In this document: positions 35,032 through 44,120 of the stretch, one piece after another
How positions within the stretch are numbered: the first letter of the stretch is position 1
Layout: the number at the start of each line of letters is the position of its first letter
Notes under the pieces: model-generated
The model's input: the letters and a program-made list of their open reading frames with translations, nothing else
Told to the model about the DNA's origin: nothing
The model's database searches: none
Position numbers and translations under genes: made by a program
Assembly (NCBI GenBank): GCA_021733795.1
Contig: JAIPKB010000016.1
Span: 1 to 51,449, forward strand
Length of the DNA stretch: 51,449 nucleotides
Reading direction: 5' to 3'
From: Akkermansiaceae bacterium
GTDB lineage: Bacteria; Verrucomicrobiota; Verrucomicrobiia; Verrucomicrobiales; Akkermansiaceae

Positions 35032-35832
35032 ATGGATCCTTATCAATCAGCAGACAAGCAATCGGAGGCCGTGATCGGCGCGATCGTGGAACGACTCGAA
35101 GCGTGGGGTAAAGACGAGCGATTCCGGGAATTCATTGAGGATTACCTGGACGAAATCCGCTGGGACGGAGTGTCGTTGGTGGTCGATCTGGGTTGCGGCA
35201 CCGGGGTGGTGGCGCGGATGTTGGCGGAGCGGGCGGGTACCGGGGTGCGGATCGTGGGAGTGAACCTGAGCGAGAAGCTGTTGGAGGCGGCGCGGGGACT
35301 CTCGGCGGATGACCGGATCGAGTGGTGCCACGCCTCCGCTGACGCGCTGCCGATGGACGGCGGCACCGCGGACGTGGTGATCCTGCACACGCTGATGAGC
35401 CATCTGCCGGACCCCGGAGCGGTGCTGGCAGAAGTGCGGCGGATCCTGAAGCCCGGCGGGCAAGCGGTGATTTTCGATGCCGACTACGCATCGACGACGT
35501 TTGCCGCCGATGACTGGCAGCGCGGGATGGAGATGGATCGCAAGTTGTTCGGCGCGGTGGTGACCCACCTGGACGTGTGTCGCCGGATGCCCGGCCTAAT
35601 CATGGGTGCCGGGTTGAAGCTGGAAGGGTATCGGGCCCATGTGATAGCCGAGGCCGGGTACGGGGATTTCTGGCTCTCAAGTGTGCGCGGGTTTGAAAAG
35701 CTGATCCCGGCGCTGGCGATCCTGCCCGCAGCCGAAGGACAGGCATGGGTGGCGGAAATGCTCACCAAACACGAGGCGGGGACGTTTTTCGCGGCGGGCA
35801 ACTACTACACGTTTCACGCCAGCAAAGCCTGA
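35032..35832 (+). CDS. Class I SAM-dependent methyltransferase
   Basis: The 266-residue protein has the Rossmann-fold SAM site VVDLGCGTGVVARMLAE (about residues 48-64), then ASADALPMDGGTADVVILHTLMSHLPDP and LAEVRRILKPGGQAVIFDADY, the standard motifs of the UbiE/Methyltransf_11 group. It transfers a methyl group to an unknown small molecule. There is no operon partner: the gene upstream is divergent and downstream lie only gene remnants. Confidence 0.85.
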   Translation: MDPYQSADKQSEAVIGAIVERLEAWGKDERFREFIEDYLDEIRWDGVSLVVDLGCGTGVVARMLAERAGTGVRIVGVNLSEKLLEAARGLSADDRIEWCHASADALPMDGGTADVVILHTLMSHLPDPGAVLAEVRRILKPGGQAVIFDADYASTTFAADDWQRGMEMDRKLFGAVVTHLDVCRRMPGLIMGAGLKLEGYRAHVIAEAGYGDFWLSSVRGFEKLIPALAILPAAEGQAWVAEMLTKHEAGTFFAAGNYYTFHASKA

Positions 35833-35858
35833 ACAGAGTCCGCCACTCCCGGGGGGCA

Positions 35859-35937
35859 GCCGCCCACCGTGCGCAGCCACTGCCGGCTGATTTCGGCTAG
35901 ATCGAGGGCCGGGGCTTGGGCACCGCTGAAATAGCCG
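35859..35937. repeat. 79-bp displaced copy of the 3' end of the Bat-operon terminal gene
   Basis: Aligns without gaps to 36861-36939, exactly 1,002 bases away, with about eight mismatches. On the minus strand it encodes GYFSGAQAPALDLAEISRQWLRTVGG, against GYFSGAEAPALDLTEINRKWLRTVGG in the intact gene. The stop codon is not shared. The rest of the gap 35833-36175 shows nothing else I can name. Confidence 0.9.
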
Positions 35938-36175
35938 AGCGTGGCACTTGTTGTCCATGCCGCCAAGGAACAGCACATGACCGACAGGTTACCCAACTCC
36001 CAGCTTCAAATCCCGCGCCCTCCAGATCACTCCCACCGCCGCCGCTCCTGCGCCCCGCATCTTCCGCGCGCCGCTGGTCCGCTTCTTGCTGAAGCGATCA
36101 CGGTGCTATTTTTTCTCTGATACTTTACACTTCCTCGTCTTCCCTTGCTTCGGAGGGTTCCCTTGAGATGGGCCC

Positions 36176-36682
36176 TCACACCCATTGGGAAAGCAGGGTG
36201 CGGGCGGGCACCACCACCGGATCCCTGCGTGTGAAGGGATCACTGGCCACGAACGGCAGATTCCTCACCACCTGGAATGCATGAGAAGCGCCGGTCTGCT
36301 TTTGAAAATGCGCGAGGCTCCCGGACAGCTTCGTCTCGGCCAGCTTCGCCTCCACCAGAAACCAGGGGGCCCCGTCCCGGACCACCACAAAATCCACCTC
36401 GCGCTGCTGCTTGTCGCGCAGGTAGCGCAACTCGAACTCTCCGTGCCCGAGATCGGTCCAGGCTTCGACCGCCTTAAGCAAATGGCAGCCCACCAGGGTC
36501 TCGAAACGCTTCCCTTCATCGACGACTCCCGACCAGTCCCTCAGATACCATTTCGGTTCCTTGCGCAGGGAGCTTGCCACATTGCGGAACCAAGGCCGCA
36601 CCAGGAATCCCACATGCAACGAACAAACCTCCCTCTTCACCAGCGAACCGGCTGATCCGACACGAATGGCACCAATTTCCAC
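36176..36682 (-). pseudogene. C-terminal fragment of an AAA_14/DUF4143 ATPase
   Basis: From about position 36620 the frame reads LRKEPKWYLRDWSGVVDEGKRFETLVGCHLLKA, ELRYLRDKQQREVDFVVVRDGAPWFLVEAKL. This is the DUF4143 nuclease-like C-terminal domain (with the xREVDFVV and EAK motif) of a large family of bacterial ATPases. The N-terminal AAA_14 domain with its P-loop is absent, and the first 20 or so residues of the frame are unrelated. It ends LLSQWV at a normal stop. I read it as a decayed fragment within the 1-kb segment flanked by the 79-bp repeat. Confidence 0.7.
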
Positions 36683-36747
36683 GAATGAATTGATTGTTTG
36701 ATTTTGGGGTCGCCTCGTTCGTGGGCATCATGGGCGGTCCTGTCGCA

Positions 36748-36777
36748 CGACGACAATAAGGTCGTCGCCCCTTATTG
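36748..36777. other. Two mutually exclusive hairpins downstream of the Bat operon
   Basis: CGACGAC-AATAAG-GTCGTCG (36748-36767) can form a 7-bp stem, and CAATAAGG-TCGTCGCC-CCTTATTG (36754-36777) an 8-bp stem. They share bases, so only one can form at a time. The element is about 80-110 bases past the stop of the last operon gene and may influence termination or message stability. No T-run is present. Confidence 0.45.
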
Positions 36778-36857
36778 CAGGCAGGCGCTTCTCGTCGCTG
36801 GGGGCAGTTGAGGGAATTGAACTGGCTCGTCTCCACGCCTTTCGGAATTCCATCAAG

Positions 36858-39800
36858 CTAGCCGCCCACCGTCCGCAGCCACTTCCGGTTGATTTCCGTT
36901 AGATCGAGGGCCGGGGCTTCGGCGCCGCTGAAATAGCCGGCTTCGAGGCGGGCGATCTCGGTGGCGAGGGCGGTTTGGTCCGCCTCACTGAGCGTTGCCA
37001 GATGGAGGGACCCGAGGCGGCGGAGGAAGGTGATGGTGGTGAACGGAGTGGGTTCCGCCGGTACCGCCAGGACATCCGCCACTTCCGCGGCGACGGCCTT
37101 TTTACGCCGGACAAGCCATACCACGACGGTGAGCACCAGGGCTATCAATCCTAGCAAGGTTGCGTTGCGCGCGCCGTTGCCCACCTGGCTGGTGAGTTTC
37201 ACCCCGGCGGCGGCCTGCTTGGCATCCACCGTGATGAGGTCGGCATCCTGATAGAGCTTGTATTCGACGGATGCGGGCGTGAACCCGGCCTTCAGCGACG
37301 GGAACGGAAACACCACATCACCGCGCAGGTCGGGCTTGCGGCGGTAGGTGAGCTGCCAGTTGCGGTCGGCCTGCGGAAGCCGGGCCTTGCCATCACTGAC
37401 GAACTCACTAACGGACATGGCGCCGTCCACGGGCTCCAGCTCAAACCCGTCGCGCTGGGAGTCGAACAGCTCGTCGAGGGTCGGAATGACACCCTGGCCG
37501 CGGGCCTGGATTTCCACCACCAGCTTGCCATCCTTCCACTCACGCTGGTCCATGGTAAGGGTGAGTGCCATGTCGCCGCAGGGGCGGAGATCCACGCTGG
37601 CATCCTTGGCATCCAGCGGCTGGACCTGGGACATCACGGGGAGCACCACCTGGCCGGGCTGGTCGATGAAGTCCATGTCGATCTGGATCGATGGGATCCG
37701 GTCCACGGCGGCGTTTTTCGCACGGAGCACCGCATAAACCAACGGGGTTTCCACCCACCCCTCGCGGGCGAGGTCGATGGTTTTCACCGCGACATCGTGG
37801 AAGGTGAGGGAAATGACTTCGAAGGTTTCGTCGAGGGCGGCATGGATATTCTTGGTGAAATCATCACGGAGGTTCTGGGGGCCGCCGGGCTGGGGGCCGC
37901 CCATCATCGCCTGGCGCTGGTCGGCCTGGTTCTGAAGGTATTTGCTGAAGCCGCCGCTCTCGCGGAGCAACTGACTGGTGGTCTCCAGGCCGACGAACAC
38001 GCCGAAGGGCTGGCGGTGGCCTACCCGGGTCGGCCCGTCCACGGTCACCCGCAACTGGATCTCATCCAACAACTCGCGGTAGTAGTTGAGCGAGGTCATG
38101 GCGGCCCCGGCACCCGGATGATCCTCGCCGACGATCTTGAGGCCGGACCCGAGGAAACGCTGGCGGATGTTGGGCGGCACCCGCGGGAACAACTGGCCGA
38201 GCATTTCTGCGAACATCTCCAGATGTTGGTCGCCCGCCTTGCCGGGCAGCGCGCGCATGGCATCACCGATGGCGCTGAGGCCGGGGTCGGTGCGCGCGGT
38301 GTTGATCGTGAGCTGGGCCAGGTCGCTGGCCCCGAGCATCACAAAGAACCAAGCCTGATAGGGAGCGATCGTCCACTGGCCGCGCGGCAGCGTGGGGATT
38401 TTGGCGGCGTAGATTTCCGCCGCCTTGCGGAAACTGCCAAACGCCTCGTCGCGCAGGTTGACGTAATCGGCGAGTTTCACCTGGCGCTCGAATTCGTATT
38501 GGGAGGCGTCATAGAACAACTGGCCGCGGGTGATGAAGGACTCCCAGTCGCCGTCCTCGGCCCGGATGCCGCGTTTGGCCAGTTCCAGGGCCGTGCGGTA
38601 GCCGCGGGAGACCTCGTCCTTGGCCTCCTCCTCGGTGCGGTTGGTGGCGGCGGCCTGCTGGGTCTTGGGATCCCGCCACTGCTCGCCGAGGCGCGCGCGC
38701 ATCCCACCTAACAGGTCAAGCAGTTCCGCCCGGACCATTTTCTCCGGCAGGCCGAAGATCCCGGTGATATCGTCGATTTGATAGACCTCGGCACCGCTGT
38801 GCAGGGTCATGAACGCCTGGACGATGAGCGATGGATCGAGTGGTTCCGGCGAGATTTCACGAAGCTCCGAGAGGAGTTTTTTGAACTGCTGGATGTTCTG
38901 GTTCTGACGCAGGCGGGTGAGTGGGATGCCCGACCCGCTTTGCAGCATCTGCGGCGGGATATACATGCCGTAAGCGCGCATTTGTTTGACCTGCGCGCTT
39001 TCCGCCGGCTTGGTACGTTTGGAAACCCAACCGGCCAGCACGTCCTGGCAGACCTCGCGTTCGAGGCCGGGATGGGCCCTGGCGTAGGCGCGGAGGGGCT
39101 TGAGGTCGGTTTCGGTGGGCTGCAGGATGTTCACTTTCAGCAGGGTGAGTTCCACCCGCTGGGCGAGGCCGGGGTTGAGCCGGGGAATCAACTCCGCAGG
39201 CGGGGCGGTGTCCAGAATTTGGGCGGTGGACAGGCTGTCAACCTTCTGCTCGCGGTTCATGCCGTAGCGCCGCATCATCATTTGTTCCGCCTGGGACATT
39301 TCAGTCGCCACCACCCCGCCGGCGCGGTAGCAGCCTTCGGCTTCGGTGAGCCAGTTCATGACCAGCACGGGCAGGTTGGCGGGCAATTCATCCTCCTTGG
39401 CGACCAGCGCCTGGAGCATCAGGTGCTGGGTGCCGAGACTGGCCGCACGGCCCTGCAGATCCGAACCTTTGGCGGCGGTCTGCCCGAGTTCGCCGATGAT
39501 ACTGATCAGATCGGTTAGCGTAGCGGTTTGCTTGAACAACTGCTCGCGGATGAGCTGCTGGGCCTGCGCCGGCTCCAACACCGGCAGCAGTTGGACCAAC
39601 CGGTCCATCGCCAACCGGAATTGTGGCCGGGTGTAATTGCCAAACCTCGAGGTTTTCATCAGCCAGGCGCAAAGCTCGGCGGCCTGCTGCAGTTGGCGCT
39701 CGTCGCGATCGGCGATCCCGGTCTGGGTGAAATACTCCATGGCAAACACCAACTGCGTGGTGTCGGCGTCCTCCCACTCCTCCTTTTTGAGCGGCAGAAA

Positions 39801-40565
39801 TGGGGCGGCGTCCTTGATCCAACCCAGCGAGGAAAGCAGGCGGGTGGCGAGTTCGCGCCCCTCTGGCGTGGCGCCGCCCAGCCCCTTCCAACCGGCCTTC
39901 AAGCGGGACACCAGCGTGTCACGACCGCTCTCGCCCAGGGCGACCTTCACCAATTTCGTCAGGTCGGCGATATGCTCCTCGCGCAGATTGACCGGCGCGG
40001 CTTCCACCACCCCTTGCAAATCCTCACTGAGCAACGGCGCGGCCTTCACCTGCGACGCCTGGTTGCGCTCGTTCTGCAAGCGGTTCATCCGCGCGTAAGG
40101 ATCCTCGTCGGGATCCGTCCCGGATGTTTTCAACACCTCGCCCACCGGGATGGATTGCTTCGCGAGCGAATCCAACAACCGGCCATAGCCGATCACGGCA
40201 TCCTCTTCCGGCAGCGCGGCCAGGACCTTGCCTACGGCGGCCCAATCCCCAAGCATCACCGACATTTGCAACGCTTCCACCGGCGACAGGTCGCCACTTT
40301 TGCGCTGTGCGCGGGTGGCTTTCAGCAAGGCTTCCGGGGAGCGGTCGAACGACATCGTGCCAATTGCCTGGGCCAAGGTCCGAGCCTCCGGCGCGGCTTC
40401 CGCAGCAGGTCTTTCAGCCGCATCAGCGGCAGCGGCGTCCGCCGCAGGCCTGGCGGGAATGATGCGCACCGCCGGTGCCTGCGCCTGGACGGGTGCGGTG
40501 GCAGCCAGCAGCAATGCCAGCAACACCGGCTGGCGGTTCGGTTGGAAACGGAGTGAAGTCTTCAT
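36858..40565 (-). CDS. Very large membrane-anchored periplasmic protein of a Bat-type operon, function unknown
   Basis: From ATG 40565 this 1,235-residue protein has a signal peptide (MKTSLRFQPNRQPVLLALLLAATAPVQA). An Ala-rich linker follows, then a long largely helical periplasmic region with scattered repeats. A late beta-rich part (about 960-1,100) precedes a single membrane segment (ATLLGLIALVLTVVVWLV) followed by basic RRKK. The roughly 80-residue cytoplasmic tail ends LTEINRKWLRTVGG. The layout of signal, large outer domain, one late membrane helix and short cytoplasmic tail resembles BatD-type proteins, though it is far longer. It is last in the operon. A 79-bp copy of its 3' end lies 1,002 bases away. 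Confidence 0.75.
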   Translation of the reverse strand: MKTSLRFQPNRQPVLLALLLAATAPVQAQAPAVRIIPARPAADAAAADAAERPAAEAAPEARTLAQAIGTMSFDRSPEALLKATRAQRKSGDLSPVEALQMSVMLGDWAAVGKVLAALPEEDAVIGYGRLLDSLAKQSIPVGEVLKTSGTDPDEDPYARMNRLQNERNQASQVKAAPLLSEDLQGVVEAAPVNLREEHIADLTKLVKVALGESGRDTLVSRLKAGWKGLGGATPEGRELATRLLSSLGWIKDAAPFLPLKKEEWEDADTTQLVFAMEYFTQTGIADRDERQLQQAAELCAWLMKTSRFGNYTRPQFRLAMDRLVQLLPVLEPAQAQQLIREQLFKQTATLTDLISIIGELGQTAAKGSDLQGRAASLGTQHLMLQALVAKEDELPANLPVLVMNWLTEAEGCYRAGGVVATEMSQAEQMMMRRYGMNREQKVDSLSTAQILDTAPPAELIPRLNPGLAQRVELTLLKVNILQPTETDLKPLRAYARAHPGLEREVCQDVLAGWVSKRTKPAESAQVKQMRAYGMYIPPQMLQSGSGIPLTRLRQNQNIQQFKKLLSELREISPEPLDPSLIVQAFMTLHSGAEVYQIDDITGIFGLPEKMVRAELLDLLGGMRARLGEQWRDPKTQQAAATNRTEEEAKDEVSRGYRTALELAKRGIRAEDGDWESFITRGQLFYDASQYEFERQVKLADYVNLRDEAFGSFRKAAEIYAAKIPTLPRGQWTIAPYQAWFFVMLGASDLAQLTINTARTDPGLSAIGDAMRALPGKAGDQHLEMFAEMLGQLFPRVPPNIRQRFLGSGLKIVGEDHPGAGAAMTSLNYYRELLDEIQLRVTVDGPTRVGHRQPFGVFVGLETTSQLLRESGGFSKYLQNQADQRQAMMGGPQPGGPQNLRDDFTKNIHAALDETFEVISLTFHDVAVKTIDLAREGWVETPLVYAVLRAKNAAVDRIPSIQIDMDFIDQPGQVVLPVMSQVQPLDAKDASVDLRPCGDMALTLTMDQREWKDGKLVVEIQARGQGVIPTLDELFDSQRDGFELEPVDGAMSVSEFVSDGKARLPQADRNWQLTYRRKPDLRGDVVFPFPSLKAGFTPASVEYKLYQDADLITVDAKQAAAGVKLTSQVGNGARNATLLGLIALVLTVVVWLVRRKKAVAAEVADVLAVPAEPTPFTTITFLRRLGSLHLATLSEADQTALATEIARLEAGYFSGAEAPALDLTEINRKWLRTVGG
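36861..36939. repeat. 79-bp repeat, copy inside the intact gene's 3' end
   Basis: Partner of 35859-35937. It ends directly before the stop codon (36858-36860) of the large Bat-operon gene. Confidence 0.9.
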
Positions 40566-40593
40566 GGAATGCAATGTTTGTGTTAGATCGTGA

Positions 40594-41385
40594 TCAGGAG
40601 CCCGAGCCGGGTTGGAAGCGGTTGGTGCCGGCACCCTTTTGTGGTGGGCCATCCTCGCCCTCGCCGACCCCGGGTTGATTGCCCTTGCCGCGCTGGCCCC
40701 GGCGTTTGCCCATTTGTTCGCTCAGTCCCTGGCCGGCCATGCCCCGGCCCTCCTTGGGCAGCGGTCGGGCCATCAGCTCGGTCAGACTCAGGCGCTGGAG
40801 CTGGACGGCGGATTCGAGGTTCTCCTGCTGCTTGGCAGTGTAGCTTTTGGCACCATCTCCGGCACCGTCCGGCTTGCCATTCTGCTTGCCGCCCTTGGCT
40901 TCATCAGCGGCGCTCTGCTCGGCCAGCAGGCGGAAATTCTGGCGGGAAAGCTCCGCCTCCTCCAACCAAAGTTCACGGCTGGCTCCCTCCAGGCGCATCA
41001 CCCAGCCGGCGTAATAATGAATGCGGCCCGCCAACTCGCGGCTCTCGCGGCGGAACTCCGCGGGCATCTCGGCGGTCGCCGGATCATCCAGCAATTTATC
41101 CGCCATGTCGATCGCCGCCACGGCGTCCCCCATCCGGAAACGGGTGCGGACCTGGGCCAGATCGAGACGCAGCTTGAGATCCGGACTGTCTGCGGCGACG
41201 AGCTTGGTCGCCTCGCGGTAGTGTTGGTCGGCCTGCTGCCAGTCCTCCTTTTGCTCTGCGAGCTGGGCCTGTTTGACCAGCACATGGGCTTGGTCGCGGG
41301 CCAGCCATTGTTGGCCGCGGCCGAAATGCAGGACCACCACCGGCAGCGGCAGCAGCAGCCAGAGAAGAACGAGATATTTTTTCAT
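40594..41385 (-). CDS. BatC-like TPR protein
   Basis: From ATG 41385 the 263-residue protein has a membrane anchor (MKKYLVLLWLLLPLPVVVLHFG) and TPR-like helices (QAHVLVKQAQLAEQKEDWQQADQHYREAT). A charged Gly/Gln/Lys-rich tail (GKQNGKPDGAGDG; GKRRGQRGKGNQPGVGEGED) looks disordered. TPR proteins follow the VWA pair in Bat operons. The ATG overlaps the stop of the preceding VWA gene by four bases (ATGA). I chose this start because of that coupling and the membrane signal. Confidence 0.78.
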   Translation of the reverse strand: MKKYLVLLWLLLPLPVVVLHFGRGQQWLARDQAHVLVKQAQLAEQKEDWQQADQHYREATKLVAADSPDLKLRLDLAQVRTRFRMGDAVAAIDMADKLLDDPATAEMPAEFRRESRELAGRIHYYAGWVMRLEGASRELWLEEAELSRQNFRLLAEQSAADEAKGGKQNGKPDGAGDGAKSYTAKQQENLESAVQLQRLSLTELMARPLPKEGRGMAGQGLSEQMGKRRGQRGKGNQPGVGEGEDGPPQKGAGTNRFQPGSGS

Positions 41386-42386
41386 GGCGAGGTACGGGGT
41401 TGCGACGGAGGGACGGCCGCGCGCGGGTGCCACGCGCTGCCGAGATATTCTAACACGATTGGCAGCAGACACAGGACAGCCGCCGCGATCATCAGTACGA
41501 TCAGGGCCGCGAGCCGGCGGTCGGTGCGCCATTTACCGGCCCCGGGGTCCTCGGTGTTGAGCTTGCGCAACGCATCACTGGGCAGATGGCGGACGTTGCA
41601 ATCGAAATATTTGCCCCCGAGGCGGCGGGCGAGTTGCGACAGGTTGGAGGTGTCCTGGCGGGAGACGTGGCCGTCGATGAACGAACCGCGCGCCGGATCC
41701 CCCACCCCGGCGAAAATGACCTCCGAGACCGCGGATGGCATCGGCTTGAGACCGGTGGGCGGCACGCTGTCACCGTCGGAGATGACGAGCAAGGTGGTGG
41801 ATTTGCGCGGCAGGTCCTTCATGATCTCGCCGGCCTGGTTGAGCGACTTGAGCAAGTCGGTTTTACCGGGCCGGTAGGTGACGTGAAATGGAATACCACC
41901 GGTCAGGTGGAGGATCAGCTCGCGGTCCTGACACTCCTGCACCAACATCCGCGCTTCCGTGTAGAATCCGGCGGCGGTGAAGCGCACGTTGTCGCCGGGC
42001 ACCCGGTCGAGCACGGACTTGAGCACGGCACCGGCGCGGGCGTTCCGCGACTGGGCGCCATCTTCCCCGGCATCAGCTAACAACATTGACGGTGAAACAT
42101 CCAGCAAGACCACCAGGTGGCGGCTGATGTTGGCACGGCGGTCACGGTCGCGGGCAAGGTTGTTGTAGGCCAGCAGCGTCACCAAGGCCCAGGCCAGTCC
42201 CGCCAGGGCCATCACCCGCAGTACCGGAGCGACCGCGGTCCAGCGGCGCGGGCGGGCTCCCGGGCCGAAGGCCAGCGCTCCGAGGCGGGCCACGCGGCGG
42301 GCGTGCAGCCACTCGCCCAAAGCTGCGAGCGCGGCGGCGGCGAGCGCGGCCCAGATGGCATAGGTGATGATGGCGGCGGCGGTCAT
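41382..42386 (-). CDS. BatB-like von Willebrand factor A membrane protein
   Basis: The 334-residue protein has two N-terminal membrane helices, then a VWA domain with the metal-ion site DxSxS as DVSPS (D96, S98, S100) and later ISDGDS. A C-terminal membrane helix (ALIVLMIAAAVLCLLPIVL) closes it. Bat proteins form a membrane complex with MoxR-type AAA ATPases that probably assembles or quality-controls envelope proteins. The gene lies four bases after batA and overlaps the next by ATGA. Confidence 0.88.
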   Translation of the reverse strand: MTAAAIITYAIWAALAAAALAALGEWLHARRVARLGALAFGPGARPRRWTAVAPVLRVMALAGLAWALVTLLAYNNLARDRDRRANISRHLVVLLDVSPSMLLADAGEDGAQSRNARAGAVLKSVLDRVPGDNVRFTAAGFYTEARMLVQECQDRELILHLTGGIPFHVTYRPGKTDLLKSLNQAGEIMKDLPRKSTTLLVISDGDSVPPTGLKPMPSAVSEVIFAGVGDPARGSFIDGHVSRQDTSNLSQLARRLGGKYFDCNVRHLPSDALRKLNTEDPGAGKWRTDRRLAALIVLMIAAAVLCLLPIVLEYLGSAWHPRAAVPPSQPRTSP

Positions 42387-42390
42387 GAGT

Positions 42391-43314
42391 TTACCAGGGG
42401 GTGTAGCGCAGACCTAACAAGGATAATCCGAACAACAGCGAGGCCGCCAGGCCCGCCAACGACAGTGGAGTATAGTGATCGACCCAATCCGCAGTCACCT
42501 GCTTGAAGCGGGATTTCTGCATGCCGTCGATCTCCCGAAAAACACTTTCCAGCGCCTGCCGGTCCCCGGCGCTGAACACCTTGCCACCGGTGCCGGAAGC
42601 GATGGTTTCCATGCCTCCCGAGCCCATTTCACCCTCACCACCGATCATCACGCCGAACACCCGGATGTGCTGCTCCGCAAGTTCCTGCGCCACGGCACGG
42701 TCGCCGCCGTTGCTGAAATCACCGCTCCCGCCGTCGGTGATCAGAATCACCGCGCGATCCCCTTCGGGTGTCCGCACCAAGGCATCGCGGCAACCGCGCA
42801 GGGCGTTGGCGATGAGTGTGCCGCCCATCCACGGCGGCATGTTGTCCGGGCGGACGTATTTGGTGGCGTTGGCAATCGCGGAAAGTTCCTTGGTGGGCGG
42901 CACCCAATGGATGTACTCCGAGCCGAAGATTGTGAGTCCGAAGGCATCGCCCTTGCGGAACGAACAGAACTCGCGGGTGGCCTCCGCCGCCGCCTCGAAA
43001 CGCGAGCCTTTGGGACCGAAGGGCACTCCCATGGAACCCGAGACATCCAGGCAGATGATGATGTTGTTGAGCACCCGCTCATCCTGCGGCGGCGCGGGTT
43101 TGCGGGGACCCGCCAGCATGAGGACGGCAATGGCGAGCAAGACCGCCGGCAGGGAGCCGGCCAGATTGGTTAGAAAACGGAGCCACCGGCCCTCGGGCTG
43201 ACGGCCGTGGTCGAAGGGCAGCACCACCGGATGGCCGCGCCGGACCCATTGCCAAAAACCCCACACCACCGGCAACGCCAGCAGCCAGAGCAGTTGCGGA
43301 TGATGAAAGCTCAC
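42391..43314 (-). CDS. BatA-like von Willebrand factor A membrane protein
   Basis: The 307-residue protein has N-terminal helices (LLWLLALPVVWGFWQWV; SLPAVLLAIAVLMLAG), then a VWA domain with DVSGS (D90, S92, S94), the GGTLIANALRG threonine motif and ITDGGSGD. A final helix is near SLAGLAASLLFGLSLLGL. The complete metal site suggests it binds partners through a divalent cation. The start overlaps the upstream gene's stop by four bases. Confidence 0.9.
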   Translation of the reverse strand: MSFHHPQLLWLLALPVVWGFWQWVRRGHPVVLPFDHGRQPEGRWLRFLTNLAGSLPAVLLAIAVLMLAGPRKPAPPQDERVLNNIIICLDVSGSMGVPFGPKGSRFEAAAEATREFCSFRKGDAFGLTIFGSEYIHWVPPTKELSAIANATKYVRPDNMPPWMGGTLIANALRGCRDALVRTPEGDRAVILITDGGSGDFSNGGDRAVAQELAEQHIRVFGVMIGGEGEMGSGGMETIASGTGGKVFSAGDRQALESVFREIDGMQKSRFKQVTADWVDHYTPLSLAGLAASLLFGLSLLGLRYTPW

Positions 43315-44120
43315 GCGGTCACCTCCTGCGCCGGAGCCACCGGCAGGTGGCGGTAGGGTTCCAACAACTCATCGACTTCCGCCGGTGAGGCGCCACCGGG
43401 GCGGTGCAACCAGCGTTCCAGCGCGCGCAGCAGTGATCCCGCTTCGGGATGGTGCTTGAGTGCGGCCAGCACTGCGGCCATGCGTTGCTCGGGCAGCGCG
43501 AGTTTCTCCCGCCAATAGCCGGTCATCAGGCGTTCCAACTCGGCCTGGCCCGAGATTGTTAGTTCACCTCCGGCGGCAGCCTCTACCAAGGGGCGCATCC
43601 GTTCGGCGTAGGTGGGCTCCGGCAAAACCACCGCCTCCTCCACCACGACCTTTTTCCGCCGCCCGAACCAAATGAATGCGAACAGCCCCAGCACCCAGAC
43701 CACCGCCAGCCCGCCAAGCAGCATCCGATAGCCACCGAACCAGGGAAACGGCCGCGGCACGTAGTCATTGAGCGCGCCGTCGTGATCCGGCGGCAACACC
43801 GAACGAACCTCAACCTCCGCCTCTCCCAGTTCCGCGGCGGGGCTGCCGTCAGGGTGCGTCAGGTAGTCGGCGAGTTGGTAAAAACCCGGTTCAAAGCCGA
43901 TGTAGTGAAAATCATAACTGAAGCGGCCATCCGCCGCCGGTTTGATTTTCTCCACGCGGAGAATCAGCGGCGTGCGGTCGTCGAGCGGCTTGGGCAGGTA
44001 ATCGCCGCGGTCGAGCATGACCGTCACCTCCCCCTCGATCCCGATCACGCGGGTCTCCTCCGCAGTGGCAAAACCGGTTAGAGCGAGCGCGGTGGCGAGG
44101 GTGAGGAACCCCCTGATCAT
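43311..44120 (-). CDS. Single-span membrane protein of the Bat operon (DUF4381/BatD-like position)
   Basis: From ATG 44120 the 269-residue protein has a signal peptide (MIRGFLTLATALALTGFATA). A roughly 130-residue periplasmic beta domain follows (ETRVIGIEGEVTVMLDRGDYLPKPLDD). Then come one membrane helix (MLLGGLAVVWVLGLFAFIWFG) with RRKK, and a cytoplasmic helical tail. The arrangement and place between the DUF58 and VWA genes match the small anchored subunits of MoxR/VWA operons. Both ends overlap neighbours by ATGA, fixing the start. The reaction or partner is unknown. Confidence 0.75.
   Translation of the reverse strand: MIRGFLTLATALALTGFATAEETRVIGIEGEVTVMLDRGDYLPKPLDDRTPLILRVEKIKPAADGRFSYDFHYIGFEPGFYQLADYLTHPDGSPAAELGEAEVEVRSVLPPDHDGALNDYVPRPFPWFGGYRMLLGGLAVVWVLGLFAFIWFGRRKKVVVEEAVVLPEPTYAERMRPLVEAAAGGELTISGQAELERLMTGYWREKLALPEQRMAAVLAALKHHPEAGSLLRALERWLHRPGGASPAEVDELLEPYRHLPVAPAQEVTA

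Noticed and set aside
35814..35996. Short minus-strand protein ending GYFSGAQAPALDLAEISRQW...
   Set aside because: It is explained as the displaced 79-bp copy of the large Bat gene's 3' end, not as an independent gene.
42475..43201. Two long plus-strand frames opposite batA
   Set aside because: The minus-strand batA carries the full VWA signature and ATGA-coupled neighbours; the opposite frames are shadows.
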